Below are positions 7,334 to 14,917 of a DNA stretch of 20,593 bases, one piece after another. This DNA comes from a virus, in the IMG/VR virus record IMGVR_UViG_3300048580_000569, positions 1 through 20,593 of that record. One strand, written 5' to 3'. The notes beneath the pieces are model-generated. The model did not search any database, was not told the origin of the DNA, and worked only from the letters and a program-made list of their open reading frames with translations. Position numbers and translations under genes: made by a program. Numbering within the stretch: position 1 is the stretch's first letter; each line of letters opens with the position of its first letter.

Positions 7334-8521
7334 ATGAACTTTGATCTATCCACGTTTCGTTTTGTATCGGACATGGAAGTTGACCATCATCAGAACGCAT
7401 GGAACAACATTACCTTGGCCGATCTAAAAAATCATGTAAAGTGCTTAAAGGATCAATACGGCATTACCGAAAAGGATATGCCAGATGTGTTTAATTCTGT
7501 AGAAAATGTAGAAGTTTTTCTAAATGCTATTGAAGGCGATCGTCTCGGTGATTCTGACGAAAGCGATCCCGAAGTGCTTTCCTATCACATGGAAAACGGG
7601 ATTATTGATCGTTTGTATGGACCGTGTTTTTATAAGACTGATGAAGGCCAATTTGTTTTACGTGTAGGACGAACACTTTATAAAGCTTCTCTAAGCGAAA
7701 GTAGACTTGTTGTTGGCAGCCTTCGTGGCCCAGTAGATGTTACTCCGCGAACCAATTCTGAAGGGAAGGTTCTTAAAGATGATAATGATAATGTGATTCT
7801 TAGCGTTACAGCTAAGCTTCGTGATCCAAAGGTAAAAGGAAATCAAGAACTGCTCTATATCCCTCTCATTTTAGATAGAGAGGTGAAAGTCTCCGAAGCT
7901 CTACTTGCAGCAGCTTTAGAAGATGGTAACATTTGTGACTACATGTCCACCGTCCCTAAAGGGGGTGGTAAATTCTATGATATGAGAATGTTACCGGTTG
8001 GTGATTATTTGGTAACTGACATCAGTGATCCTAAAAAGCTTCCTTATGATGGTAAAGAATTCGTTTCATGGAATATTACCATCGCAGATTTGGGAATCGT
8101 TTCTAGTCGAACTAAAGCTCTACAATCCCGTTTAGAGAAAAACCTGGTATTCTATCGCATGAAGGCTCAGAACGGTTCTCTTTGTTTAAGAATGTCAAAA
8201 CATCATGTCAAATATGTTGATATGAATGGTAATAGTGTGACCACGACATTCCCTGAATTTATTGTGAATCTACATAATAATAACGTAGCCAACTTACAAC
8301 CTGGGAAGATCGGTAGTAAAGAAGTTCAGCATCTCATGGACGTAGATTTTATCGTTAATGGCGTACCAGAAAACGTCAGTCCTATTCTTGTACAAACTGT
8401 ACAAAAGATTGGTGGTATGATTTCTGGTTCTCAAGATACGGTGAGTCTAATCGAACCCAGTAGGTCTGCTGCTCCTAAAGCAGATGAAGAACCCAAAAGT
8501 TACGACGACATCCCATTCTAA
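7334..8521 (+). CDS. Probable phage single-stranded DNA-binding protein with SSB-type tail
   Basis: A 395-residue protein that ends in KSYDDIPF. A short acidic linker ending in DDIPF or a close variant is the hallmark C-terminal tip of bacterial SSB, used to dock replication and repair proteins. Before the tail is SGSQDTVSLIEPSRSAAPKADEE, a probably disordered linker, again as in SSB; the main body is beta-strand rich but about three times the usual SSB length, so I cannot identify an OB fold by eye. The start is ATG at 7334 with AAAGGA seven bases upstream; an in-frame ATG at 7316 is less well placed. The open frame extends upstream through the HTH gene without a ribosome site, and that part is rejected. 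It leads the operon that continues with a RecD-type helicase, fitting a DNA-replication role. Confidence 0.68.
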   Translation: MNFDLSTFRFVSDMEVDHHQNAWNNITLADLKNHVKCLKDQYGITEKDMPDVFNSVENVEVFLNAIEGDRLGDSDESDPEVLSYHMENGIIDRLYGPCFYKTDEGQFVLRVGRTLYKASLSESRLVVGSLRGPVDVTPRTNSEGKVLKDDNDNVILSVTAKLRDPKVKGNQELLYIPLILDREVKVSEALLAAALEDGNICDYMSTVPKGGGKFYDMRMLPVGDYLVTDISDPKKLPYDGKEFVSWNITIADLGIVSSRTKALQSRLEKNLVFYRMKAQNGSLCLRMSKHHVKYVDMNGNSVTTTFPEFIVNLHNNNVANLQPGKIGSKEVQHLMDVDFIVNGVPENVSPILVQTVQKIGGMISGSQDTVSLIEPSRSAAPKADEEPKSYDDIPF

Positions 8522-8540
8522 CTAACGGGATAGATCGCAC

Positions 8541-8574
8541 AAGCAAGGATCGTTATGTTTAGCGATCCTTGCTT
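8541..8574 (+). terminator. Strong hairpin between the SSB-like and RecD2 genes
   Basis: A perfect 12-bp inverted repeat, AAGCAAGGATCG (8541-8552) and CGATCCTTGCTT (8563-8574), with a 10-base loop, lies 19 bases after the SSB-like stop. Only a short T run ends the stem, so termination may be partial, which would lower expression of the helicase relative to the SSB-like gene. Confidence 0.6.
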
Positions 8575-8612
8575 TAGAAATTCAAAAAAAACAGTTTACA
8601 AAGGAAAGTATA

Positions 8613-10775
8613 GTGAACACCTTTGACGTAGTTATATACTCCGTAATATTTTATAACGATGAAAATGGATACGCGATCTTGAAGGTCGGAGATCCAAATA
8701 ATTTTGATGATTTTATTGCTGTAGGTACGATGCCAGACCCTATAGTAGATAGTCCTGTTCGTTTAATAGGGGATTGGATAGAACATAAAAGATATGGTAG
8801 ACAGTTTAAATTTTCATCTTATACACTACCTGAACCCACTTCTAGAGAAGCGGCGATCGCATACTTACAAAGTGTTAAAGGTCTAGGTGGTAGTAAAGGT
8901 ATTGCTTTATACGATCATTTTGGTGAAGACGTATTTGATATTCTAGATAACGAACCAGATCGCCTTATAGAGGTTAAGGGAATTGGACCAAAGAGTTTGA
9001 AAAGGATTCTCGAAGATCATGGTAAGAAAAAAGGGATGCGACTTCTCATTCAATTCCTACATAGTATTGGGGTTTCAGCGGGTTACGCGAAAAATATTTA
9101 TAACCAATATGGAGATAATTCTATTTATGAAATAAAATCGAATCCTTATATTCTTTCTTCTTCTGTAAGAGGTTTTGGTTTTAAACGATCTGATGAGTTA
9201 GCCAGGGGACTTGGAATAGAAAATGATTCTTTTATTCGTTTAAGTGCAGGTATACACGAAGAGTTAAGACAAGCTTCTCAAAGGGGAGGACATTGTTTTT
9301 TAATGATGGATGAGCTTTGTAGTAAAGTATGCGATCTTATCCGTCTACCTGGTTATAGTCCAAAACCAGAGGATATACAGAAAGTTATAAAAGATCTTAA
9401 TAAAGCTAGCGTTCGTCATAGTCAACAGTTACATGTTGAAGATGATGCTGTTTATCGTTGGCCTATGTATTTAGCCGAAGCGGAAACAGCCGATTTTATA
9501 AGACAAATGGTAGGTGAATTCAGAGATCCTCCAGTAGATATCGACCTTTGGATCGATAGATTTGAAGACCCTAATAGACCTCTTGCTAAAGCTCAACGAC
9601 AAGCAATTAGAACGGCAGCATCTTGTAATTTTATGATCCTTACAGGTGGTCCTGGATCAGGTAAGACGCACACCTCTAACGCGATCATTCAATACTTCCA
9701 CAGTCGCGGACTACGAATTAAAGCTTGCGCCTTGGCTGCTAAGGCGGCGATGCGAATTAAAGAAGTAACAGGTATTGATGCTACTACAATTCATAGACTT
9801 TTAGGATGGAACGGTAGTAACTTTGTCCATAATAGAGACAATCCTTTAGAACTTGATGTCTTGCTGTTAGACGAAGCTTCTATGGTGGATATTAAATTGT
9901 TTCATTCGTTAATGGAATCTGTACCACGATACGCCAATGTCGTTCTTATTGGTGATGTCGATCAATTACCTTCTGTTGGTGCTGGTAACGTTCTTCGGGA
10001 TCTTATAAACTCTAAAGCGGTTCCTGTTATCAGATTGACTGAGGTGTTTAGACAATCCGCTGATAGTAAGATAATTGATGGTGCGCTAAGTATCAACGCT
10101 GGTAAAATTCCCGAATTGGAATCAATAGGACGAAGTACCACCGTTCCATATAGTGATTCGTTGTTTATCAAGTGTCCTAAAGAGACAATACCTGTCGCAA
10201 TCCAATGGTTATTGGATGTAAAGTTACCTGAATTGAATTGGAAAAAAGATGATATACAGGTTTTGTCTCCTATGCACAAAGGAGAATATGGTACACAAGA
10301 ATTAAACAAACGTATCCAAGATCTTTGGAATCCTAATGGGAAAGAACTTAAAGGTTTTAGATCAGGCGATCGCATTATTCAGCGATCTAATAATTACGAT
10401 AAATCAATTTTCAATGGTGAGATCGGTACTATCGAATATATAGATACTACCGAAAACGAGATGACTTGTAAATTTCCTGACATTTCCAATCCTGAAGAAG
10501 GACGATTGGTTGTTATTGATGATAACGAACGTGGTGATATGCAGTTAGCTTATGCGATATCTATTCACAGTTCACAAGGATCTGAGTTTCCTGTCGTGGT
10601 CATACCTGTAACCATATCTCATCACATTATGTTGATACGCAATTTGTTGTATACTGGATGGACTAGGGCGAAGAAACTCATCGTTCTAGTGGGCGAGGAA
10701 GAGGCTATTAAAAGAGCCGTTAGAAACAATTATGTTAATAAACGCAATACGAGGTTAAAGGAACGCCTGTGTTAA
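8613..10775 (+). CDS. RecD2-type superfamily 1B DNA helicase
   Basis: ATP-driven 5'-3' DNA helicase of the RecD2/RecD-like family, 720 residues, the usual length for RecD2. Residues about 85-135 hold the helix-hairpin-helix region (VKGLGGSKGIALYDHFGED, then IEVKGIGPKSLKRILEDHG), typical of RecD2 and absent from RecBCD-type RecD. Walker A is LTGGPGSGKTHT (Lys351), Walker B is LLLDEASMVD (Asp420, Glu421), then VLIGDVDQLPSVGAGNVLRD and LTEVFRQ, and the C-terminal motif IHSSQGSEFPVVVIP near 651 followed by LLYTGWTRAKK. The start is GTG at 8613 with AAGGAAAG a few bases upstream. No recB or recC homologue is in the window, so it probably acts alone in replication-fork restart or recombination. The next gene starts inside its last codons. 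Confidence 0.93.
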   Translation: MNTFDVVIYSVIFYNDENGYAILKVGDPNNFDDFIAVGTMPDPIVDSPVRLIGDWIEHKRYGRQFKFSSYTLPEPTSREAAIAYLQSVKGLGGSKGIALYDHFGEDVFDILDNEPDRLIEVKGIGPKSLKRILEDHGKKKGMRLLIQFLHSIGVSAGYAKNIYNQYGDNSIYEIKSNPYILSSSVRGFGFKRSDELARGLGIENDSFIRLSAGIHEELRQASQRGGHCFLMMDELCSKVCDLIRLPGYSPKPEDIQKVIKDLNKASVRHSQQLHVEDDAVYRWPMYLAEAETADFIRQMVGEFRDPPVDIDLWIDRFEDPNRPLAKAQRQAIRTAASCNFMILTGGPGSGKTHTSNAIIQYFHSRGLRIKACALAAKAAMRIKEVTGIDATTIHRLLGWNGSNFVHNRDNPLELDVLLLDEASMVDIKLFHSLMESVPRYANVVLIGDVDQLPSVGAGNVLRDLINSKAVPVIRLTEVFRQSADSKIIDGALSINAGKIPELESIGRSTTVPYSDSLFIKCPKETIPVAIQWLLDVKLPELNWKKDDIQVLSPMHKGEYGTQELNKRIQDLWNPNGKELKGFRSGDRIIQRSNNYDKSIFNGEIGTIEYIDTTENEMTCKFPDISNPEEGRLVVIDDNERGDMQLAYAISIHSSQGSEFPVVVIPVTISHHIMLIRNLLYTGWTRAKKLIVLVGEEEAIKRAVRNNYVNKRNTRLKERLC

Positions 10776-11416
10776 ACAAAAAAGACAAAGGTGGTCGTAA
10801 ACCAGGAGAGAATTACAACACTGGTTTGAACCAAAAGATTGATAATATACTTGATTCAAGAGCACGTCGTCTAAGTATACATTTAGACGAAGATCTTTAC
10901 CAATTTTATAGAAGACGATCTTTTGATCCTACAGGATTGTTGTCTCCTATGTACTGGGGATTACAAGCTCTTTGTGTTTATTATCCTCTCTATCTATCTT
11001 TAACCGGTCAGGAGTATTGGATATCATATCAAGAATCTTTAGTTATAAAGAATCCTAGAGAGGATAATAAACCTTGGAATATGAAGGTTCCCAAAGTTTT
11101 AATGGACTGGTATGATACGTTACCAGAAATTCGCTCTGTTATACCTTTCAGTATCGTTGACAGCTACGGGATAGGTAAACGTTTAGGAACTTACAGAACC
11201 ACTTCTAGAGTCTTCCATGTTAGAAGATCGCTTGTCTTCTATAGGAAGATCATTGAGATTGTGGATCCCGTGTTGATCGCTAGAGGACACTTACCTAGTG
11301 TCAAAATGAATTTCTTGACATTCACCCCTACTGAGATATATGATTTTTACATGTCAGCAGGGATTGATTTTTCAAGAGATCCTAAGAACATATACGGAAA
11401 TGGAAAAGGAAACTAA
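10769..11416 (+). CDS. Hypothetical protein, possible ribbon-helix-helix N-terminus
   Basis: Not recognised (215 aa). The start is GTG at 10769, overlapping the end of the RecD2 gene by seven bases, with AAAGGA six bases upstream. The first ~30 residues are basic and polar (NKKDKGGRKPGENYNTG), followed by ARRLSIHLDEDLYQFYRR, which has the strand-then-helix pattern of ribbon-helix-helix DNA-binding proteins; this is a weak resemblance only. The rest is rich in aromatic and basic residues (WISYQESLVIK, FHVRRSLVFYRKIIEIV) with no visible catalytic motif. Tight coupling to RecD2 suggests a DNA-linked role, but that is inference. Confidence 0.75.
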   Translation: MLNKKDKGGRKPGENYNTGLNQKIDNILDSRARRLSIHLDEDLYQFYRRRSFDPTGLLSPMYWGLQALCVYYPLYLSLTGQEYWISYQESLVIKNPREDNKPWNMKVPKVLMDWYDTLPEIRSVIPFSIVDSYGIGKRLGTYRTTSRVFHVRRSLVFYRKIIEIVDPVLIARGHLPSVKMNFLTFTPTEIYDFYMSAGIDFSRDPKNIYGNGKGN

Positions 11417-11702
11417 GGTCACCAACGATGGTGCAAACTGGTTGTTAAGAGGAATTATAGGGGCAGTCATCATTCTCTGTTCTGCTATAATTCTTGGCGT
11501 AGAAGGTAAAGGGTCTTCACAGAACTTTGCTGGTAGATCGCGTTGGTTAGCGACTTTTATTCTTAAGACGTTAGCTAGAGTGTTTCCCCAGTCTGTTCAA
11601 AAAGTGTTTGATGCTAGACGTTTTGTAAAATTAGCTTTTGATTTTATGAACGAACTTTTTGAAACAATATACGAAAATAATAGACCGACGGACGTTGATT
11701 GA
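11400..11702 (+). CDS. Small membrane protein (100 aa)
   Basis: Not recognised. The ATG at 11400 overlaps the end of the previous gene; a longer frame reading starts at 11340 but lies wholly inside that gene. After MEKETKVTNDGANW comes one membrane segment, LLRGIIGAVIILCSAIILGV (about 15-34), then a basic tail (RSRWLATFILKTLARVFPQS) with a second amphipathic stretch. One N-terminal membrane helix with a cationic cytoplasmic or periplasmic tail is compatible with a holin-like, spanin-like or membrane-anchoring protein, but none can be shown. It is followed after one base by another membrane protein gene. Confidence 0.7.
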   Translation: MEKETKVTNDGANWLLRGIIGAVIILCSAIILGVEGKGSSQNFAGRSRWLATFILKTLARVFPQSVQKVFDARRFVKLAFDFMNELFETIYENNRPTDVD

Positions 11703-11703
11703 G

Positions 11704-11880
11704 ATGGATAACAATATTTTATTAGCGATCGCGTTTTATCTGATAGCTTGTATGGCACTGGCTACTGCTATTGTAGCGATAACTATGGCGATCTTCAAAG
11801 TGTCTAGTTACCTTGTTTATACGGTGTTCGCTGTGTTGTATGAATTCGACCCGCTTGTAAAGGAGCATATTAACCGATGA
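11704..11880 (+). CDS. Very small membrane protein (58 aa)
   Basis: Not recognised. ATG at 11704 lies one base after the previous stop, and its own stop overlaps the next ATG as ATGA. Nearly the whole protein is hydrophobic: ILLAIAFYLIACMALATAIV and AITMAIFKVSSYLVYTVFAV could be two short helices, with the short polar end EFDPLVKEHINR. Size and shape would fit a small holin or a membrane regulator; no endolysin is seen next to it, so the lysis idea is weak. Pairing with the preceding membrane protein suggests the two may act together. Confidence 0.65.
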   Translation: MDNNILLAIAFYLIACMALATAIVAITMAIFKVSSYLVYTVFAVLYEFDPLVKEHINR

Positions 11881-12242
11881 TTTCAGAATTAGACTCAGCT
11901 TTTGAATCTTTTCGTATCGCTGGATTTACAAAGCCTCGATATGGTAGGACCATTACTAACGCACCCTTTTCTGGCACAAAGGTTTATGAGGTTCGCAAGC
12001 CTGTTCCAGAAAGAGAGTGTGATATTTGTGTATTGATTTACGATAATTCTTCAGTTGATGATTTGCCTTATATTCTCCCGTTGGTATATTTTGAATTGGT
12101 GGCATATTTTTCTATTTTTCATGATGATATCGAGAAAGTAGTGAACGTAACAACGATTGTGGAATCACCAGAAGAAGCGATCGCTACTTGGTATCATTTA
12201 GTAAAAGCGATCGATTTTGCCAATCAGATTGTGGTTGAATAG
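11877..12242 (+). CDS. Hypothetical protein (121 aa)
   Basis: Not recognised. The ATG overlaps the preceding stop (ATGA) and has AAAGGAG about 11 bases upstream. It contains two cysteines close together (ERECDICVLIYD) and a hydrophobic, aromatic middle (YILPLVYFELVAYFSIFHDD) that looks like a buried helix rather than a membrane span; the C-terminus is helical with SPEEAIATWYHLVKAIDFAN. It is the last gene of the plus-strand early operon, before the gap preceding the tail genes. No function can be offered. Confidence 0.7.
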   Translation: MISELDSAFESFRIAGFTKPRYGRTITNAPFSGTKVYEVRKPVPERECDICVLIYDNSSVDDLPYILPLVYFELVAYFSIFHDDIEKVVNVTTIVESPEEAIATWYHLVKAIDFANQIVVE

Positions 12243-12270
12243 CAATTAGCTTGATACACTTGAGGCAGAG

Positions 12271-12302
12271 TTAGTTAAGTTAGAATTATGTAGCTTAACT
12301 AA
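12271..12302. promoter_or_regulatory. Inverted repeat just before the first tail gene
   Basis: TTAGTTAAG (12271-12279) and CTTAACTAA (12294-12302) form a perfect 9-bp dyad with a 14-base spacer that contains TAGAAT (12281-12286), a possible -10 box. The right arm ends two bases before the ATG, and no ribosome-binding site is visible. It could be an operator over a promoter or an mRNA hairpin controlling translation. Confidence 0.45.
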
Positions 12303-12304
12303 TT

Positions 12305-14839
12305 ATGCCTCAAGTATTTCCAGAAATACAATTAGTATTATGGTATGAAAATTCTGTTAAAGTAGAGACCAAAAACTCTTTAATAGAATACGGTACTAAT
12401 GGTGTCATTGGTAGATCTAGAACTAACTTAGTAAATGATGTAAGAAAAACATTTAGTTTACAAGGTGTTTTAAGAGATAGAAATGAAATAAACGATTTTT
12501 TATTATCTAATAGAGGTAAACCGTTTGTATTTCGTCCGTATAATGACGATTACTGCGGTCTTTTTGTATGTAGCAGTTGGAGTTGGCGATGGACTGCATT
12601 AAATGTATGGGAATTTTCAGCTACTTTTAGTGAGGTATTCCGTCCTGGATGGATACCTACGGCCATCCCATACCGTTTATCTATAGGTTCAGAGTCCTCT
12701 GTAGATGCGATCTTCCCTGAGATTGTATTTTATAGTTTATTTGGTGGTTCATCATCTAATGCAGTATTACAAATTACTGATCTTTATGGTTTATACTTTG
12801 GTTCTGAAAGCAGCGGTTCTCTACAACTGGGTGTAGGTTTTTCAGATCCTTATCAATTATTTTCCGGTTTTGATGCAAGCGCTAGTTTACAAATAGGAGA
12901 TTTAATTAGTACTCCTTACAGTCTGAATTCTGGAAATGATAGCGGAAGTTCTTTATATATAACAGAGATATATGTAACGACATCGGGTACTGAGTCTAGT
13001 GCTATATTATCGCTAGGATTAGGTATATCCGAAAGTTTGTTACTAAATTCCGGGAATGAAACGAATGTTAATATAGAAATAGGAGACTTGATCTCGGTTC
13101 CATACACATTGAACTCTGGTAGTGATAATGGAACTATTCTGGTTTATGTAGAGTCTTATGCGCTAAATTCAGGTAATGAGTGTAGCGTGAATTTAGAATT
13201 AGGCCCTGGGTTTGTTGAATCTTATTTACTAACCTCTGGTATTGAATCTAATACCAATTTGCAGTTAGGAGATCCTGTAAGCATTCCTTACAATTTAAAT
13301 AGTGGTACAGACTCGGGATCTAATTTTGTTATGACACAAACAGATCCTTATTACGGCAATGTGTCTTTATTACTATTAGGTAACGGAACTAACAATAGTA
13401 CTAATTTTGTGGATTCTGGTCCAGCTAATAGAACAGTGACAGTTAGCTCTGGCACACCTATAATTACGACTTCTCAGTCTAAATACGGAAACGGTTCTAT
13501 TACGGGGGGTAAGATTGAAGTACCTTACAACTCAGCTTTTGACTGGGGCACTGGAGACTTTACTATAGAATTTTGGTTTAGATATAGTGGAACATTGGCG
13601 GATGCGTTTCGGTTTACGGAAGTAAAAGTTTCACCAGGATTTGCTTTTGGTGGACGTGTTGTATCTGGCATTAGATATATAAGTATTCTCCAAGAAGGTA
13701 TAGTATGGGAATCAGAATTCCCATGGACTCCTCCAAATCCCAACACTTGGGCTCATATAGCATTGACGAGATCTGGTAGTACTGTACGAATTTTCCAAGA
13801 TGGTGTCTCACTTGGAACTAGAACTAATACAAGAAATTGGTCGATGAACAATAGTGCTTTCATTATATCCCCAAGTTCTACTCCTTCTAGTGTTGGTATT
13901 GCATCTGGAGGTGCATGGTTTGATGACTTCAGGGTAACAAAAGGTGTTGCTCGATATACCACTGATTTTACTCCACCAACACAAGAATTAGAAGTTCCAA
14001 GAAACAGCGATCCTTACTCTTTAAGTGTCGGTGTGGAATCTAATGCAAGTTTCAATGATCCCTATTCCTTAAATGCTGGCATAGAGTCTAGCGCTGGTTT
14101 AAATGATCCCTATTCCTTAAATGCTGGCATAGAGTCTGGATCTGAACTTACTTTGTCTAGTGTAACAACATCTGACCCTTACTATAATAATGTGTCTTTA
14201 TTATTATTAAGTAATGGTACTGATAATAGTACTAATTTTATTGATTCTGGACCCGCTAATAGAACCGTGACAGTATTTAGCGGTACTCCTGTAATTACTA
14301 CATCACAGTTTAGGTATGGTAACGGCTCTATTACTGGCGGTAAGATTCAGACACCTTACAACTCAGCTTTTGACTGGGGTACTGGAGACTTTACTGTGGA
14401 GTTTTGGTTCAGATACAGTGGAACACTTGCTAACGAAGTGAGATTCTGTAGCGGTACTACAATTATCGGATCTGGCGCAAGCCCATGTTTTGCTTTTGGT
14501 TCTAGACTTTTTGGTGGTAGTCGATACATTGGCGTGCTGCAAGAAAACGTTGTATGGGACGTTGAATTTAATTGGACTCCCGTGGGTGTCAATACTTGGG
14601 CGCACATCGCCTTGACTAGACAAGGAACTACGATGAGAATTTTCCAAAATGGTATAAGTTTAGGGTCCGCCACAAATAGTAGGAATTGGAATATTAATAA
14701 CAATCCTTTCTTTGTGATGCCTGATATTGTAAATACGGCATCTGGAGGTGCGTGGTTTGATGACTTCAGAGTGACTAAAGGTATAGCGCGTTATACCGGC
14801 ACGTTCACTCCCCCGACAACAGAAGCTCCAGTTCAATAG
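12305..14839 (+). CDS. gpM-like tail protein fused to repeats and two LamG-like domains (probable adhesin)
   Basis: An 844-residue tail protein. Residues 1-116 resemble the lambda minor tail protein M family: FSLQGVLRDRNEINDFLLSN, then KPFVFRPYND, CSSWSWRW and WEFSATFSEVF follow the order of lambda gpM, which is only about 109 residues long. Residues about 123-345 hold about 11 imperfect ~20-residue repeats of the form PYxLNSGxESxxxLxLGD. Two concanavalin-like LamG (Laminin_G_3-type) domains follow (about 345-560 and 623-843), each with PYNSAFDWGTGDFTxEFWF, NTWAHIALTR, GGAWFDDFRVTKG and ARYT...FTPPT, separated by three more repeats. The layout suggests the first domain docks on the tail tip and the rest reaches the host surface glycans. 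No ribosome-binding site precedes the ATG. Receptor binding is inference from the LamG fold. Confidence 0.82.
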   Translation: MPQVFPEIQLVLWYENSVKVETKNSLIEYGTNGVIGRSRTNLVNDVRKTFSLQGVLRDRNEINDFLLSNRGKPFVFRPYNDDYCGLFVCSSWSWRWTALNVWEFSATFSEVFRPGWIPTAIPYRLSIGSESSVDAIFPEIVFYSLFGGSSSNAVLQITDLYGLYFGSESSGSLQLGVGFSDPYQLFSGFDASASLQIGDLISTPYSLNSGNDSGSSLYITEIYVTTSGTESSAILSLGLGISESLLLNSGNETNVNIEIGDLISVPYTLNSGSDNGTILVYVESYALNSGNECSVNLELGPGFVESYLLTSGIESNTNLQLGDPVSIPYNLNSGTDSGSNFVMTQTDPYYGNVSLLLLGNGTNNSTNFVDSGPANRTVTVSSGTPIITTSQSKYGNGSITGGKIEVPYNSAFDWGTGDFTIEFWFRYSGTLADAFRFTEVKVSPGFAFGGRVVSGIRYISILQEGIVWESEFPWTPPNPNTWAHIALTRSGSTVRIFQDGVSLGTRTNTRNWSMNNSAFIISPSSTPSSVGIASGGAWFDDFRVTKGVARYTTDFTPPTQELEVPRNSDPYSLSVGVESNASFNDPYSLNAGIESSAGLNDPYSLNAGIESGSELTLSSVTTSDPYYNNVSLLLLSNGTDNSTNFIDSGPANRTVTVFSGTPVITTSQFRYGNGSITGGKIQTPYNSAFDWGTGDFTVEFWFRYSGTLANEVRFCSGTTIIGSGASPCFAFGSRLFGGSRYIGVLQENVVWDVEFNWTPVGVNTWAHIALTRQGTTMRIFQNGISLGSATNSRNWNINNNPFFVMPDIVNTASGGAWFDDFRVTKGIARYTGTFTPPTTEAPVQ
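12671..13340 (+). repeat. Degenerate ~20-residue coding repeats in the adhesin
   Basis: About 11 copies of a motif such as PYSLNSGNDSGSSL, SYALNSGNECSVNLELG and PYNLNSGTDSGSNF follow one another, alternating shorter and longer units. Conserved are Tyr, Leu, Ser-Gly, an acidic residue and Ser, then a Leu-x-Leu pair, consistent with stacked beta hairpins in a fibre. Copies have diverged at the DNA level. Confidence 0.75.
13340..14836 (+). repeat. Tandem duplication of the LamG-like domain
   Basis: The segments 13340-13980 and 14174-14836 encode the two LamG-like domains. They share exact DNA stretches, for example 26 identical bases at 13523-13548 and 14354-14379 in the segment encoding PYNSAFDWG, so the duplication is fairly recent. 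The variable stretch between the conserved blocks (around 13600-13690 and 14430-14540) differs most and may be the ligand-facing surface. Confidence 0.75.
14054..14137 (+). repeat. 36-bp exact direct repeat, 48-bp period
   Basis: A 36-base sequence encoding NDPYSLNAGIES occurs at 14054-14089 and again, identical, at 14102-14137. The 48-base period equals 16 codons, so gain or loss of a unit keeps the reading frame of the adhesin. Confidence 0.9.
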
Positions 14840-14852
14840 CTTTTTAACTATA

Positions 14853-14896
14853 TGATAACAGTGTGAACGTTATCAGGTTATGGTACTATATAAGAT
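14853..14896 (+). promoter_or_regulatory. Inverted repeat and -10-like box before the 140-aa structural gene
   Basis: TGATAAC (14853-14859) and GTTATCA (14869-14875) form a 7-bp dyad with a 9-base loop, followed by CTATATAAGAT (14886-14896), a good -10 match without a clear -35. The ATG at 14918 has no ribosome-binding site. The dyad may be a weak terminator for the adhesin gene, an operator or a late activator site. Confidence 0.45.
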
Positions 14897-14917
14897 GAAA
14901 TAAAATTATTACGCAAA

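Noticed and set aside
10769-12242. A lysis cassette
   Set aside because: Two small membrane proteins are present but no endolysin or spanin pair is visible beside them.
13525-14703. Minus-strand open frames within the adhesin and other shadows
   Set aside because: They mirror the repeated plus-strand coding sequence, have no ribosome sites and show no protein family features.
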